Source of the DNA: Candidatus Falkowbacteria bacterium RIFOXYD12_FULL_34_57
Lineage (GTDB): Bacteria; Patescibacteriota; Patescibacteriia; Patescibacteriales; UBA12075
Direction: 5' to 3'
Assembly (NCBI GenBank): GCA_001780285.1
Contig: MFGN01000011.1
Coordinates: 1 to 56,014, forward strand
Length of the DNA: 56,014 nucleotides
In this document: piece by piece, positions 10,509-20,623 of the stretch
Position numbering within the stretch: position 1 is the stretch's first letter
How the letters are laid out: every line of letters starts with the position of its first letter
The notes under the pieces: model-generated
Databases searched by the model: none
Told to the model about the DNA's origin: nothing
The model's input: the letters and a program-made list of their open reading frames with translations, nothing else
Made by a program: the position numbers and the translations under genes

Positions 10509-11786
10509 ATGCTTCAATGGTTATCAAATCTTAAAAAAATTCTTTTTTGCAGGATCTCAAATGCAAATGACTTGTCAAATCTTCCGAATTGGAGAATCGG
10601 TTTAAGTTGTGCGGCTGGTTGGAGTTGGGGTTGGTCGCTTGTGGCCGGTATTGGAATGACGCAAAAATTTGGAATATTACCTTTTTTAATGTGGTTAACT
10701 GGCAACATTTTAGCTGTACCCCTAATGGGTTTAATTTACACATATTTCCCTAGCTCTAAAAAATTCCCCAAGTGGACAATATTCTGGTTGTGGCTGTTTC
10801 TGTTTTCTTACTTTTGTATAATGATTAATATGAAGGCCTTGCTGTGTGGTTTTGGTGGTGGTGACGATGTATTAAGTTTTGCGTTGCTGCCAGCACCATG
10901 GTCAAGCGTAGCGGTTATTTCTATTGCCTTGCTTACAATTTGGTATATTTGGATTGGTGGTTTGCGGTTTAGCGTCATTACGGATTTATATCAATATTTA
11001 ATCCAAATTGGATGTGCTATAACCCTAGCTGTTGTTGGCTTCTTTTTGGTTAATGGCCAAATTCAAGTGCAGTGGATAACAGAATCATCTCAAAGTTTTA
11101 CCAGTTTGGAATGGGGATATTTCTCCTTGTTTGGTGTATTGTTTGGCGCCATCGCTGATGGACAAATGTGGCAAAGATTTGAATCCATAGAAGATAAAAA
11201 TGTCGTCTCGGTAGCACTTTGGAGCGGACTTTTCTTTTCTGTTTATATGTTTTTCGTTTTTGTTACCACCCTCTTTTATCTATCAACAAGCATTATAATG
11301 GGGATTATTTTCTTAATTGCAATGCTTGCACTATGTACAAGTTCTATAGATAGTTATATAGCATCATATGAATATATTCTTAAAAAGGTAAATATTAATT
11401 ATCATATAGCGTTTATTTTTACCATTCTTATTGTCTGCACTTGGCCGCTAACCGCAAAATTCGGAATATTTAAAATTTGGTCTTTTATGGCTGAATACAG
11501 AATGTATTTTATCGGTTTTTTTGTATTGTGTTCAATTTTAATCTCATTTGCTCCCACAAAGACAAACGAAAATATTGTTGTCAGACTACTTATCTCGTCT
11601 ATACTTGCGGCTTTATCGGTCATTGTTTTCCATGCCTCGCATAAAAATCTGATGTTTGCTAATATTGATTTATATGCAGGAATGTTTGTAGCAACAATTA
11701 TTTTTTTAGTTTTATCCATAAAAACCAAACTATTATCTAAAAAATTAATTCAATTTTGCGAAAATAAAAAATTGCTACTTAAATAG
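10509..11786 (+). CDS. Polytopic membrane transporter, sodium:solute symporter-like
   Basis: Many TM segments; N-terminal NLPNWRIGLSCAAGWSWGWSLVAGIGMTQKFG resembles SSS family TM1. Confidence 0.6.
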   Translation: MLQWLSNLKKILFCRISNANDLSNLPNWRIGLSCAAGWSWGWSLVAGIGMTQKFGILPFLMWLTGNILAVPLMGLIYTYFPSSKKFPKWTIFWLWLFLFSYFCIMINMKALLCGFGGGDDVLSFALLPAPWSSVAVISIALLTIWYIWIGGLRFSVITDLYQYLIQIGCAITLAVVGFFLVNGQIQVQWITESSQSFTSLEWGYFSLFGVLFGAIADGQMWQRFESIEDKNVVSVALWSGLFFSVYMFFVFVTTLFYLSTSIIMGIIFLIAMLALCTSSIDSYIASYEYILKKVNINYHIAFIFTILIVCTWPLTAKFGIFKIWSFMAEYRMYFIGFFVLCSILISFAPTKTNENIVVRLLISSILAALSVIVFHASHKNLMFANIDLYAGMFVATIIFLVLSIKTKLLSKKLIQFCENKKLLLK

Positions 11787-11805
11787 CTTAATACAAAATA
11801 AAAAA

Positions 11806-11890
11806 TCCAAGAAAAGCCTTTCTGGCTTTTTGAAGTCTCCGCCTGAGGCGGACACAGCGCCTTTCCATGCCCGCCTCAGGCGGGGGCGTG
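11806..11890. repeat. Dispersed GC-rich palindromic element
   Basis: TCCGCCTGAGGCGGA and CCCGCCTCAGGCGGG; related sequence at 46437-46500. Confidence 0.65.
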
Positions 11891-11969
11891 GTGAATAATG
11901 GAATATCTAAAATTAATCTCTTTGCTTTTGATAAATATAAAAAAATATAAATTCCTATACGATAAAAAA

Positions 11970-11999
11970 GCTTACAAATTAATTGTAAGCTTATTTTTT
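11970..11999. terminator. Bidirectional terminator
   Basis: AAGCTTACAAATTAATTGTAAGCTT with flanking A/T runs. Confidence 0.7.
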
Positions 12000-12384
12000 A
12001 TTTGAGATAAAATTTAATAATATTAATAAGATTTGGCGGCAAGCCATCAAGATTGTTTATGTATCTTTCTTTAAATATCATCCCATTATATTTATATTCT
12101 TTGAAATACACATCTGTTGTAATATAATGTTTAACTTGAAGTTCATTGTTTATTATTTTAATTTCTTCTATTATTGATAATGAAGAATTTATTGCTATAA
12201 TTTCACTTAAAACTATCTTTAAATCACCTGTTTGACTTGAATAAACAATTATACAATTATCTCTTTTAAATTTAAGATCAAATATATTATCAACAGAATC
12301 AAATTTTTCCCAAGATCGATCAACATTACATGAAACAATAAAAAGTAAAAAAAATACACTAAAAATATTAATAATTTTTTTCAT
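11998..12384 (-). CDS. Hypothetical lipoprotein
   Basis: MKKIINIFSVFFLLFIVSC lipobox. Confidence 0.6.
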   Translation of the reverse strand: MKKIINIFSVFFLLFIVSCNVDRSWEKFDSVDNIFDLKFKRDNCIIVYSSQTGDLKIVLSEIIAINSSLSIIEEIKIINNELQVKHYITTDVYFKEYKYNGMIFKERYINNLDGLPPNLINIIKFYLK

Positions 12385-12580
12385 TATATATCTCCCATTT
12401 TTTATAAATGTACTATTATTCTCAAAACCATATCATACAAATATCAAAAAATCAATACTTCTTTTTAAAATAATATTTTATAAACTTATTCTTCTTGTGT
12501 TTTTGCTCTTAAAAATATTCTCATATAATAATTCTATTAAAACTTATGGATGATGTTTTTTTAAATTTATATTTCCTATT

Positions 12581-12832
12581 TTAGAATATAAATATTTTAT
12601 CAAAATTATCTCTAATATAACAAGCAATATCTTTGGAAAAATATCCATTTGTTTGAAGTTCAAATATAATTTTGGTATCAGGATATTTATTCTTACAATA
12701 TGGTTGTAGTTTTTTTATAACATCAATCCTGATTGTAGCTTCGCCGGAATCATAAAATCTAATCCATGGATTTTTTACGATATTTATATGATCATCTATC
12801 ATTAACAGTGCAAAATTCAAATCAATAGACAA
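12581..12832 (-). pseudogene. Radical SAM protein fragment
   Basis: RFYDSGEATIRIDVIKKLQPYCKNKYPDTKIIFELQTNGYFSKDIACYIRDNFDKIFI resembles the core of radical SAM enzymes; CxxxCxxC and C-terminus absent. Confidence 0.6.
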
Positions 12833-12963
12833 GTCTTTACGGGTTCTGGTTTCAGTTAAACAATAGAAATAATTAAATTACACCTAGTCGTGGGCATTAT
12901 TGTTAGTTGTCTTTTTTCGTAGTGTCCCATTTTTTCAAAAGTTATAAAGCTAAAAATAATTCT

Positions 12964-14178
12964 TTAAAACTCCCCCCTTTGAATAGAATACCTTATTCTT
13001 TCCATCATATCAATATAAAATTCCAAATTATTTAAACTGGCAAGACGCGCTCCTAAAGGCTCCTTTATTTTAAATAGATAGTGCAAATAAGCGCGGGATA
13101 AATTCCGAAGCGGAGCAAATTTACTGTCTTTGTTGATTGGGGCTTTATCACTTGCTATTTTAGCATTAGTAATCGTAACAGTTTTATAAAAACTATCTGC
13201 TTTTTGTTTTGAATTTAAAAACTCCTTTTTATTTTTCCATAAGAACAAACGGCCATGTCGACCTTCTCTGGTCGGTATCACACAATCAAACATATCCACT
13301 CCTCTTTTTACAGCTTCAAAAATATTTTCCGGATATCCCACCCCCATTAAATATCTGGTTTTATCTTCTGGTATTTCCGGAACTAAAAAATCTAATGTCT
13401 CATACATTTCTTTGTTGGTTTCACCCACGGCAAGTCCTCCGATATTATAACCATCCCAGCCCCCAGTTAAAGACGAGCGCGGCGAGGCTAATCCGCCTCT
13501 CTGTGTCCGCCTTTGGCCGGAGGCGGAAAAACCAACTTCTATTAAATCTCTCAGGCTTTTAAGCCTTAATTCTTTATCCAATCCTCCCTGTATAACGCAA
13601 AACAAAAGAGGTTTTTTGCCTTTGTGTTTTTCGTGGTGCCTTTTTGCTCTGCGTGCCCACTCAGTAGTCAAATTTATTGATTTCTCCATATATTCCCTTC
13701 CGGAACGACTGGGGGCGCATTCATCTAAACAAACTGCGATATCCACACCCAAATCAATTTGCACCTTTAAAGAGCTTTCTGGGGTCATAAAATATTTCCG
13801 ACCATCCACGAAAGACTTAAATTCTACTCCATCCTTCTTAATTTTTACCAAACTTTCCCCTTTTCTATTTCGCCCCTTGGCAAGAGAAAATATCTGAAAA
13901 CCGCCACTATCGGTCAAAATCGGGCCGTTCCAATCCATAAATTTATGGAGTCCTCCCATTTTCTTTACATAACTTTCTCCGGGGCGAAGCATGAGGTGAT
14001 AAGTGTTGGAAAGTAAAATCTGCGCGCCCATTCCTCGCATCTCTTCGGCAGTAATATGCTTTACTGTTCCCTGTGTTGCTACCGGCATAAAAAATGGTGT
14101 TTTAATCTTACCGTGAGCAGTATCTAAAATCCCTAAACGTGCTGCCGATCTTTTAGAATTTTTTAAAACTTTAAACAT
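12964..14178 (-). CDS. tgt: tRNA-guanine (queuine) transglycosylase with 24-aa insertion
   Basis: HGKIKTPFFMPVATQGTVKHIT, GGLAVGE, CVIPTREGRHGRLF. Confidence 0.95.
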   Translation of the reverse strand: MFKVLKNSKRSAARLGILDTAHGKIKTPFFMPVATQGTVKHITAEEMRGMGAQILLSNTYHLMLRPGESYVKKMGGLHKFMDWNGPILTDSGGFQIFSLAKGRNRKGESLVKIKKDGVEFKSFVDGRKYFMTPESSLKVQIDLGVDIAVCLDECAPSRSGREYMEKSINLTTEWARRAKRHHEKHKGKKPLLFCVIQGGLDKELRLKSLRDLIEVGFSASGQRRTQRGGLASPRSSLTGGWDGYNIGGLAVGETNKEMYETLDFLVPEIPEDKTRYLMGVGYPENIFEAVKRGVDMFDCVIPTREGRHGRLFLWKNKKEFLNSKQKADSFYKTVTITNAKIASDKAPINKDSKFAPLRNLSRAYLHYLFKIKEPLGARLASLNNLEFYIDMMERIRYSIQRGEF

Positions 14179-14382
14179 AATTTACTTATTATCCTTGCAA
14201 AATAAATATTGAATTAATATTTTATACAATAACATCTAAAGATACAAAAAACAAGGACACAAGATACAAACAAATTTCAAATTAAAATAATCAAACTGTT
14301 TTAAATTTTTAATTTGTACCTTTTAATTTGTTTGTTTCTTGTATCCTTGTATCTTATTAATAAACAATATATTGTTATACTT

Positions 14383-16356
14383 TTATTCTACTACTCCTTG
14401 CCCACCAGCAATCGGATCATCTTCCAACTTGGTGGTCTTGGCCTTGGTTTTATATTCTAGCTTATCTTTTGTTTCTCCATCTATAGCCGTAACTGTCGTT
14501 CCCGGCACAATAACCATAATCTTGTTTTTATCATCTTCCGTCGGATTAACGCCGATAGCAAATTCCGCACTAGCTTCATAAACCGTAATCGGCAAACGAC
14601 CAATATCCCACAATATAGAATGCGAAGAACTATCATATTCTACCTCTCCGACAGTGGCTCGTGTTTTGTTTGACCAAAAAACATAATTTGGCAATTTCAC
14701 ACTTACTTTCAAATCATTTAATTCGTGTAGGTTATTAGAAAGTTTCCAATAAACTTTATAAGTGGTTTCTTCACCTACTTTTGGTGGATTTGGACCTGTC
14801 CCCACGGGGATATTATCCTCATTAAAATATCTCAACTCTTCTACTAATTTTAAATCGCTGTTTATTTTATTAATAATAGTATTGCTGCGATTATCTTCCC
14901 CGCTGAATTTTGTATTTTCATTAGTACCGACACTGAATTGTGCATAACTTTTTACTTGATATTCTTTTTTGGCCGATATATTACCAAACCCCGCCATATT
15001 TATAGAAAAATCTATTGTCCCTTCTTGATTTTGTTTCAAGGACTCCAAATCCCCAATCTCATCCTTGCTCCAGATAATAGTATTGCCCTTTTCTCTTCCC
15101 CCCAAGTTATCACTAAGTGTTGTCCAGTCAAGGAATTCACTATTAAGCACCGCCATAATAATCACATCTTTCATTTCCGTCTCTCCCTTATTTTGATAAA
15201 CGATAGAATAATTCAATTTTTCACCAAAATCAACTCCCTGATCCTCCCTAGAACCATTAATAATTAAAGTTAAGTTCAAATCACTCTTCATCACTTCGAA
15301 ATCTAAAACTTTTTCATAAAATTTAAAATACTTATTATCTCCACCTAATTGCTCAAAATTAAAAATAATTGTTTCATAATCAGAAAATTTTTCGGTAAAC
15401 TTAAACCGCACCGGCAGGATATTTTCTTCGTTTTTGATTTCTTTTATGTTCCAAACGCCCGGACGAATCATCTCAAAATCAGCTTGATTCTCTATTTTTT
15501 TATCAAATGAGAGTAATTCAATATTCTCTGCCGGTTCCATGGTGATTCTAAAATTATCAATAAAATTGTTTTTTTCTGGAGTAATCTTGATTAAAATATC
15601 ATCTTCTTGCCCCACCAACGCCGTACTGATATAATTAAAATCAATATTAAATCCCACACCAGTAATTACCGTGGTAATACTTGCATCTTCTTTAAACTGT
15701 GAAGAAAAATTTTCGGGGGTGTAGGTCATATTAGCAACCAATATACCAGTATCATTACGGGAGCCAATCATCATCCCTTTTATTCTAATTTTATCGCTTT
15801 CATTTCCTGCTACTTGCGCAATTTCCCATACGCTATTATTATCAGAGTTGCTTTCCGGGAAACTGTCCAAAAAAATAAAATTATCAGGAAAAGACACTTC
15901 TATTCTGGCGTTGTTTATAGCTATATTGCTTAAATTTTTATAATGAATAGTATAAAAAAATTCTTCTCCGGCTAAAGCCTCGGTATTCCCTTCAATTAAA
16001 AAATCAATTTTAGCGTTTGTTCCCGACTCTAAAAATAAAAAATTATATCCGTAATACACCGAAATTGCCACAGCGCTCAATGCAAAAAATAAAGAAAAGA
16101 ACCAAAACAAAAAACCATGTCTTTTTTTGACATACATTTTTTTTACATCCACCATCTTGCCATTATCATCTTGATATATTTCATTTAAACCATCCTCTAT
16201 TTCTCCTTCTCTGGTTTCTTCTTCAACAAAATCCTCAAATTCCTCCAACTCTTCATTGGTTGGCACCGGTCTCTTGGTAAACTCCGCGAGTGAAGAACCT
16301 CTGTTTTCAATTTTAATGTCTTCTTCGTTTTTGTTTTTGTCTTCTGTCATAACCAC
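14383..16356 (-). CDS. Membrane-anchored protein with extracellular DUF11/CARDB-like beta-sandwich repeats
   Basis: Acidic cytoplasmic N-terminus, one TM (HGFLFWFFSLFFALSAVAISVYYGYNFLF), repeated NxGExxxYxIxYxN motifs. Confidence 0.65.
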   Translation of the reverse strand: MVMTEDKNKNEEDIKIENRGSSLAEFTKRPVPTNEELEEFEDFVEEETREGEIEDGLNEIYQDDNGKMVDVKKMYVKKRHGFLFWFFSLFFALSAVAISVYYGYNFLFLESGTNAKIDFLIEGNTEALAGEEFFYTIHYKNLSNIAINNARIEVSFPDNFIFLDSFPESNSDNNSVWEIAQVAGNESDKIRIKGMMIGSRNDTGILVANMTYTPENFSSQFKEDASITTVITGVGFNIDFNYISTALVGQEDDILIKITPEKNNFIDNFRITMEPAENIELLSFDKKIENQADFEMIRPGVWNIKEIKNEENILPVRFKFTEKFSDYETIIFNFEQLGGDNKYFKFYEKVLDFEVMKSDLNLTLIINGSREDQGVDFGEKLNYSIVYQNKGETEMKDVIIMAVLNSEFLDWTTLSDNLGGREKGNTIIWSKDEIGDLESLKQNQEGTIDFSINMAGFGNISAKKEYQVKSYAQFSVGTNENTKFSGEDNRSNTIINKINSDLKLVEELRYFNEDNIPVGTGPNPPKVGEETTYKVYWKLSNNLHELNDLKVSVKLPNYVFWSNKTRATVGEVEYDSSSHSILWDIGRLPITVYEASAEFAIGVNPTEDDKNKIMVIVPGTTVTAIDGETKDKLEYKTKAKTTKLEDDPIAGGQGVVE

Positions 16357-16521
16357 ATACCCCAGGTATTATTCCGAATATTTTTTTACTCGCTAGCGCT
16401 TGTAAAAAAATATTCGGAATCTACGGGGTAAACTTAAATAACAATATTAATTCTATCCTTTATGCTGGATTCTATCCGCCATCCGCCAACTAGTCGAAGG
16501 CGAATCAGAATGACGCATAAA

Positions 16522-16579
16522 AAATTCGCAAAATTCGAATTCGCTATATTCGCATACAATTCGTAGATTTGCATTATTC
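16522..16579. repeat. AT-rich dispersed repeat (ATTCGCAtAATTCGAATTCGCTATATTCGCAT family)
   Basis: Near-identical to 30089-30154 and 30425-30494. Confidence 0.7.
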
Positions 16580-17101
16580 TTTCTTTATTTGCATAATCTT
16601 ATCCGTTTTAATTTTTGCCTGCTGTTCCACAAAAAATTTATTAATTCCAGGTACTATACTCAGCCATTTTCTTATTAACTCAATTATTTTTTTAGCATGC
16701 ACCTTGCCGGTTTCAATCATAGTGTTTATGGTTCTTGCTGTTTTTTCTCCCACCACCTTAAACTCCATGCGCTTTTCTTCTCCCATACTTAAATAAAATT
16801 CATCTAAATCCTGCGCTAAAACCTCTTCAATTTTTTTCTCTCTTTCCTTATGTTTCTGTAGAACGGAAACAGGCATAATTCCCGTTGCGCCCATTCGCTC
16901 ATCACCATCCCCGCCTTCCTGTATTTTTTCGATTATTTTTTCCTCTTTTTGAGAAATTTTCTCTAAACCTTGATCTATTTTTTCCTGTTTTTCTGTCTCT
17001 GAAACACTAATTTTCTCTTGATCCGTTATTGGTTTCTCCAATTTCGGTTCTATTTTTGGCTCCGAATTTAAGTTTTTATCCTCTGGCATATATTTCGACA
17101 A
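16574..17101 (-). CDS. Hypothetical protein
   Basis: ORF of 175 aa, charged, no recognised domain. Confidence 0.5.
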   Translation of the reverse strand: MSKYMPEDKNLNSEPKIEPKLEKPITDQEKISVSETEKQEKIDQGLEKISQKEEKIIEKIQEGGDGDERMGATGIMPVSVLQKHKEREKKIEEVLAQDLDEFYLSMGEEKRMEFKVVGEKTARTINTMIETGKVHAKKIIELIRKWLSIVPGINKFFVEQQAKIKTDKIMQIKKE

Positions 17102-17279
17102 TTAACAATTAAAATTATTTTTTAATAAAGTTACATTAACTTTTAAGAAAACAACTTAATTATCTAATCCGCTCCACCATCCATCAGTTAATGGAATGAG
17201 TGAATGAATTTTTACTCTTAATTATTATTTATTATAACACAATATATAAAAAAATAAAATTAATGTATTGTGTTTTACT

Positions 17280-17308
17280 TTGACAAAAAGCGAATCTATT
17301 GTTAAAAT
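17280..17308 (+). promoter_or_regulatory. Sigma70-type promoter for the GT-B gene
   Basis: TTGACA - 17 nt - TAAAAT upstream of an AGGAG-preceded ATG at 17364. Confidence 0.65.
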
Positions 17309-17363
17309 GAATCTACTTAACATACAAAAGTTCATTAAAAATATAAGAAAAGGAGAAAAAATA

Positions 17364-18914
17364 ATGAAGTCTGAATACACAATTATTTTTATCAGTCCCG
17401 AAATGATTATTCCCGAACTGGAAGAAACAGCTCTTGGGGCTAATTTTAGAGGCGGCCTCGGAATTTTAGCCGGAGATATCTGCGAAGGCCTGGCTAAACA
17501 AAAAATCAAAGCTATTGCTATTACTCCGCTTTATTCCCGCCATTGGATGACTAAAGAAAATATTGACTATGGCAAAACGCCCGCCAAAGAAGTTTTCAAA
17601 GCCAAACCACTGGCGCATTTCGGAGAAGCAAGCATTTTAAAAACCGACAGAGCCGGTATTGACCATTATGGCATTCTGCAAAAAGAAATATTTGATGAGC
17701 TTTATACTGCCGATCGCGGCAACAGATTGAGCCAGGAAGTCCTCCTGGGGCATGTCTCTGTCGCCGTTATCAAACAACTGAAAATTAAACCGGATATTAT
17801 TTGGATACAGGAAGGCCATAGTTCTATCATTGTCCCGGTAGCCAAAGAAGATGCTTACTTCAAAAACACCAAATACCTTTTCACTACGCACACTCCCGTA
17901 CCGGAAGGAATGGAAAAATTTTTCGGAGATCGTTTTCATGAACTGAAAATCCATGAAAAATACCATTATGTTTTTGTAAAAGACGGCGTCATCGACATGA
18001 CCAGAGCATCTATGATCTTAGCCGACAAAGTGAACGCGGTCAGCGAAGAACATTTCGAACAGACCAAAAAAATGTTTCCTGAATTTATAAACAAAATAAC
18101 CTGGGTTACGAACGGCTCAAGCCGCGATCTTTGGCTTTCTCCCTGCATCAAAAAATATAAAGATATTAACTTTGTGCAGTTGGAAAAAATACATCTGAAA
18201 AACAAAAACGAACTTTGTGAATTTTTGCAAAAAAAATCAGGAATACTACTGGATATCCAAAAACCCATTTTGAGCTGGGTTAGAAGAATCGCCTGGTACA
18301 AGCAGCAAAACCCGATGCTCGCCCCGATCATAGACGCAATCTGCGCCGAAAGGAATGAAATAGTCAGCACACCGCTGGGAAGATTGAACGGCCTGGGATT
18401 TCAGGTTTTCGGAGCCGGACAGGCGCATGAAAGCGATTCTACCTGCCTCGGATGGATGGCTGATTTCCACAACTGGATGACCGACAAACAAAAAGGCAAA
18501 TCTATTTTCCTGCCGCAATACGGCATGGAGCTTCTGCAGCGGGCCGCCTGGGGTTCCGATGTCTGGTTCAGCTGTCCGCTTCCCGGAATGGAAGCCTGTG
18601 GCACCAGCGAAATGAGAGCCACGGAAAACGGAGTTCCTGTTTTGACCACCTATGGCGGCGGAGCACGGGAATATATAGAAGAATATAATATGGTTACCGG
18701 GGAAGGCAACGGATTTTTCATAGAACCATACCAGCCGATATCTGCATATTATAAATTGAAATTTATTTCCGACCTGTATTACGACTATATCCTGAACGGA
18801 AACAACCGCTGGCTGATGTTAAAGCATCATACTTTCAAAACCGGAAAAAAGCTGGACGTGCTTCCGATGATAGAAAAATACGAAAAAATATTTGAAGAAC
18901 TTTTGTTAAAATAA
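17364..18914 (+). CDS. GT-B fold alpha-glucan phosphorylase/synthase-like protein (GT35-like)
   Basis: GANFRGGLGILAGDICEGL, QEGHSSI, FTTHTPVPEGMEKF, EACGTSEMRATENGVPVLTTYGGG; RBS AGGAG upstream of 17364. Confidence 0.7.
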   Translation: MKSEYTIIFISPEMIIPELEETALGANFRGGLGILAGDICEGLAKQKIKAIAITPLYSRHWMTKENIDYGKTPAKEVFKAKPLAHFGEASILKTDRAGIDHYGILQKEIFDELYTADRGNRLSQEVLLGHVSVAVIKQLKIKPDIIWIQEGHSSIIVPVAKEDAYFKNTKYLFTTHTPVPEGMEKFFGDRFHELKIHEKYHYVFVKDGVIDMTRASMILADKVNAVSEEHFEQTKKMFPEFINKITWVTNGSSRDLWLSPCIKKYKDINFVQLEKIHLKNKNELCEFLQKKSGILLDIQKPILSWVRRIAWYKQQNPMLAPIIDAICAERNEIVSTPLGRLNGLGFQVFGAGQAHESDSTCLGWMADFHNWMTDKQKGKSIFLPQYGMELLQRAAWGSDVWFSCPLPGMEACGTSEMRATENGVPVLTTYGGGAREYIEEYNMVTGEGNGFFIEPYQPISAYYKLKFISDLYYDYILNGNNRWLMLKHHTFKTGKKLDVLPMIEKYEKIFEELLLK

Positions 18915-18922
18915 AAATAAAA

Positions 18923-18954
18923 AACGGAGTTGAAAAATCAACTCCTTTTTTAAT
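18923..18954 (+). terminator. Rho-independent terminator
   Basis: GGAGTTGAAAAATCAACTCCTTTTTT. Confidence 0.8.
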
Positions 18955-19132
18955 TTCTACCACTATGTATCATTCTGAATTTGCCTGCCCGCCGAATCGG
19001 AGGGATTCAGAATCTACATAGCAAGACTGATTAAGCATGTCATGGATTCTGAATAAATTTTTCTGCTTTCGCTACAAAATTTTTCAGAATAACACAATAA
19101 AACAATGAAACCATGAAACAATGCAAAAATAT

Positions 19133-20062
19133 CTAATATTTTAATATCTTCTTAATATCTCTTATTGTTTCCACCTGAATTAATTCCCGCCTAAGTTCAC
19201 TGGCTCCTTCAAATCCTTTCGCATACCAACATAAGTGCTTACGCATCTCTATAACCCCCTGTTGGCCTTTATGTTTTTCTGCTAATTTTACATGCTCTAA
19301 AACTATTTTAAATTTTTCCTCTTTTGATTTCGGAAAATCTAAATCTTTAATTTCACTAAATATCCAGGGTCGTCCTAGGGCTCCGCGCGCTATGCCGATT
19401 CCATCTACACCTGTTGCCTGTAATAATTTTTCTGCTTCCGCGCGCGAATAAACTCCTCCATTCGCCATTAATACACCGGAAAAAAAATCCCGCGCTTTTT
19501 TTATGGTTTCTGTATCTATAGCGCCGGAAAATCCTTGCGCAAGCGTCCGACCATGAATCATTAACGCTTTAATATCCAAATCTTTGATAAATTCCAAAAA
19601 GTCCAAAATACTTTTATTATCCACTCTGGTTCTCGTCTTGATGGATACCGGTAAGTCAGTATTATTAATTACATTTTCAATAATTGCGCGCGACTTTTTA
19701 AAATCTTTCATCAGCACCGCTCCGGCTCCTTGTTTCTGAACTTTTTTCACCGGACAGCCGAAATTAATATCTATTCCGTTAGGCTTTATTTCTTTGGTAA
19801 TAATTTTGGTTGCTTCTACGAAATGCTTTGGCTCTGCGCCAAATAACTGCACAACATAGGGCCGCTCTTTTTTTTCAAACTGCAAAATCTCCAAAGTCTT
19901 CTCCGGAGCATAAACCAAAGCGGTAGCGCTCGCCATCTCGCTGTATACTACATCCGCGCCAAAACGCACGCACATTTGCCGAAAGCTACTATCCGTAATC
20001 CCAGCCATTGGTGCCATGGCAAAGAATGGCTTTTTTAAATTTTCCCAAAAATTATTTTTCAT
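19133..20062 (-). CDS. dus: tRNA-dihydrouridine synthase
   Basis: FAMAPMAGITDSSFRQMC, INFGCPVKKVQKQGAGAVLM, GIARGALGRPWIF. Confidence 0.95.
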   Translation of the reverse strand: MKNNFWENLKKPFFAMAPMAGITDSSFRQMCVRFGADVVYSEMASATALVYAPEKTLEILQFEKKERPYVVQLFGAEPKHFVEATKIITKEIKPNGIDINFGCPVKKVQKQGAGAVLMKDFKKSRAIIENVINNTDLPVSIKTRTRVDNKSILDFLEFIKDLDIKALMIHGRTLAQGFSGAIDTETIKKARDFFSGVLMANGGVYSRAEAEKLLQATGVDGIGIARGALGRPWIFSEIKDLDFPKSKEEKFKIVLEHVKLAEKHKGQQGVIEMRKHLCWYAKGFEGASELRRELIQVETIRDIKKILKY

Positions 20063-20157
20063 AACTAATTTAATAATCTTAACTATAAAATATTAACACT
20101 AAAATGTCAATTGTTTATACTAATATTAAATAAAAAAATAAAATTTTTAAAAAGCAC

Positions 20158-20186
20158 TTGACAGATATCAAAAAATATGATATCTT
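20158..20186 (+). promoter_or_regulatory. Sigma70-type promoter
   Basis: TTGACA - 17 nt - TATCTT upstream of the GC-rich ncRNA candidate. Confidence 0.6.
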
Positions 20187-20191
20187 TATAT

Positions 20192-20623
20192 AAATAAATG
20201 TTTTAAATTAAAAAATATTATATTTTAAATTTAAGATAACAGTTTGGAGTTTTGGGAGGCGGCGCCGAGGCCCGTTATGGTCATCTGCCCGGATAAGCGG
20301 AAGTTGTAGAAGTTGTAAAAAACCAAAGCCGTTCCTGTTCCTAGGGAAACACGCGCCGACGGATTGTCCACAAAAAAAAGAAATATTGTTGATACCGACA
20401 ATTCCCCGGCACAATTTTCCCTGGGCCACCCACCAATGGATGAATGTTTGAAAAGGGGTGTTTTATACGGCACCGAGCGACCTGCATTGCCGGCACACGG
20501 TCGCCCATGATTTATCCGCTCTCGGGCCACATTGCCCAGCCCTCCTCCCAAACTCCATTACCCGCCCCCTGGATCCACGCCTGCCAAGATTGGCCGCGAA
20601 AAAGGATCCCGGGGGCTTTTTTT
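20192..20623 (+). ncRNA. Unidentified large structured RNA candidate
   Basis: GC-rich island in AT-rich DNA; closing helix GGAGTTTTGGGAGG/CCTCCCAAACTCC (20246-20259/20544-20556), nested GGCCCG/CGGGCC, GCGACC/GGTCGC and GGATTGTC/GACAATTCC helices; terminator follows; overlapping ORFs are not protein-like. Confidence 0.6.
20564..20623 (+). terminator. Rho-independent terminator of ncRNA candidate
   Basis: GCCCCCTGGATCC...GGATCCCGGGGGC followed by TTTTTTT. Confidence 0.7.

Noticed and set aside
20192-20623. RNase P RNA, tmRNA or SRP RNA
   Set aside because: Length suits RNase P or tmRNA, but I could not locate their invariant motifs by eye on either strand; left as unidentified rather than named.
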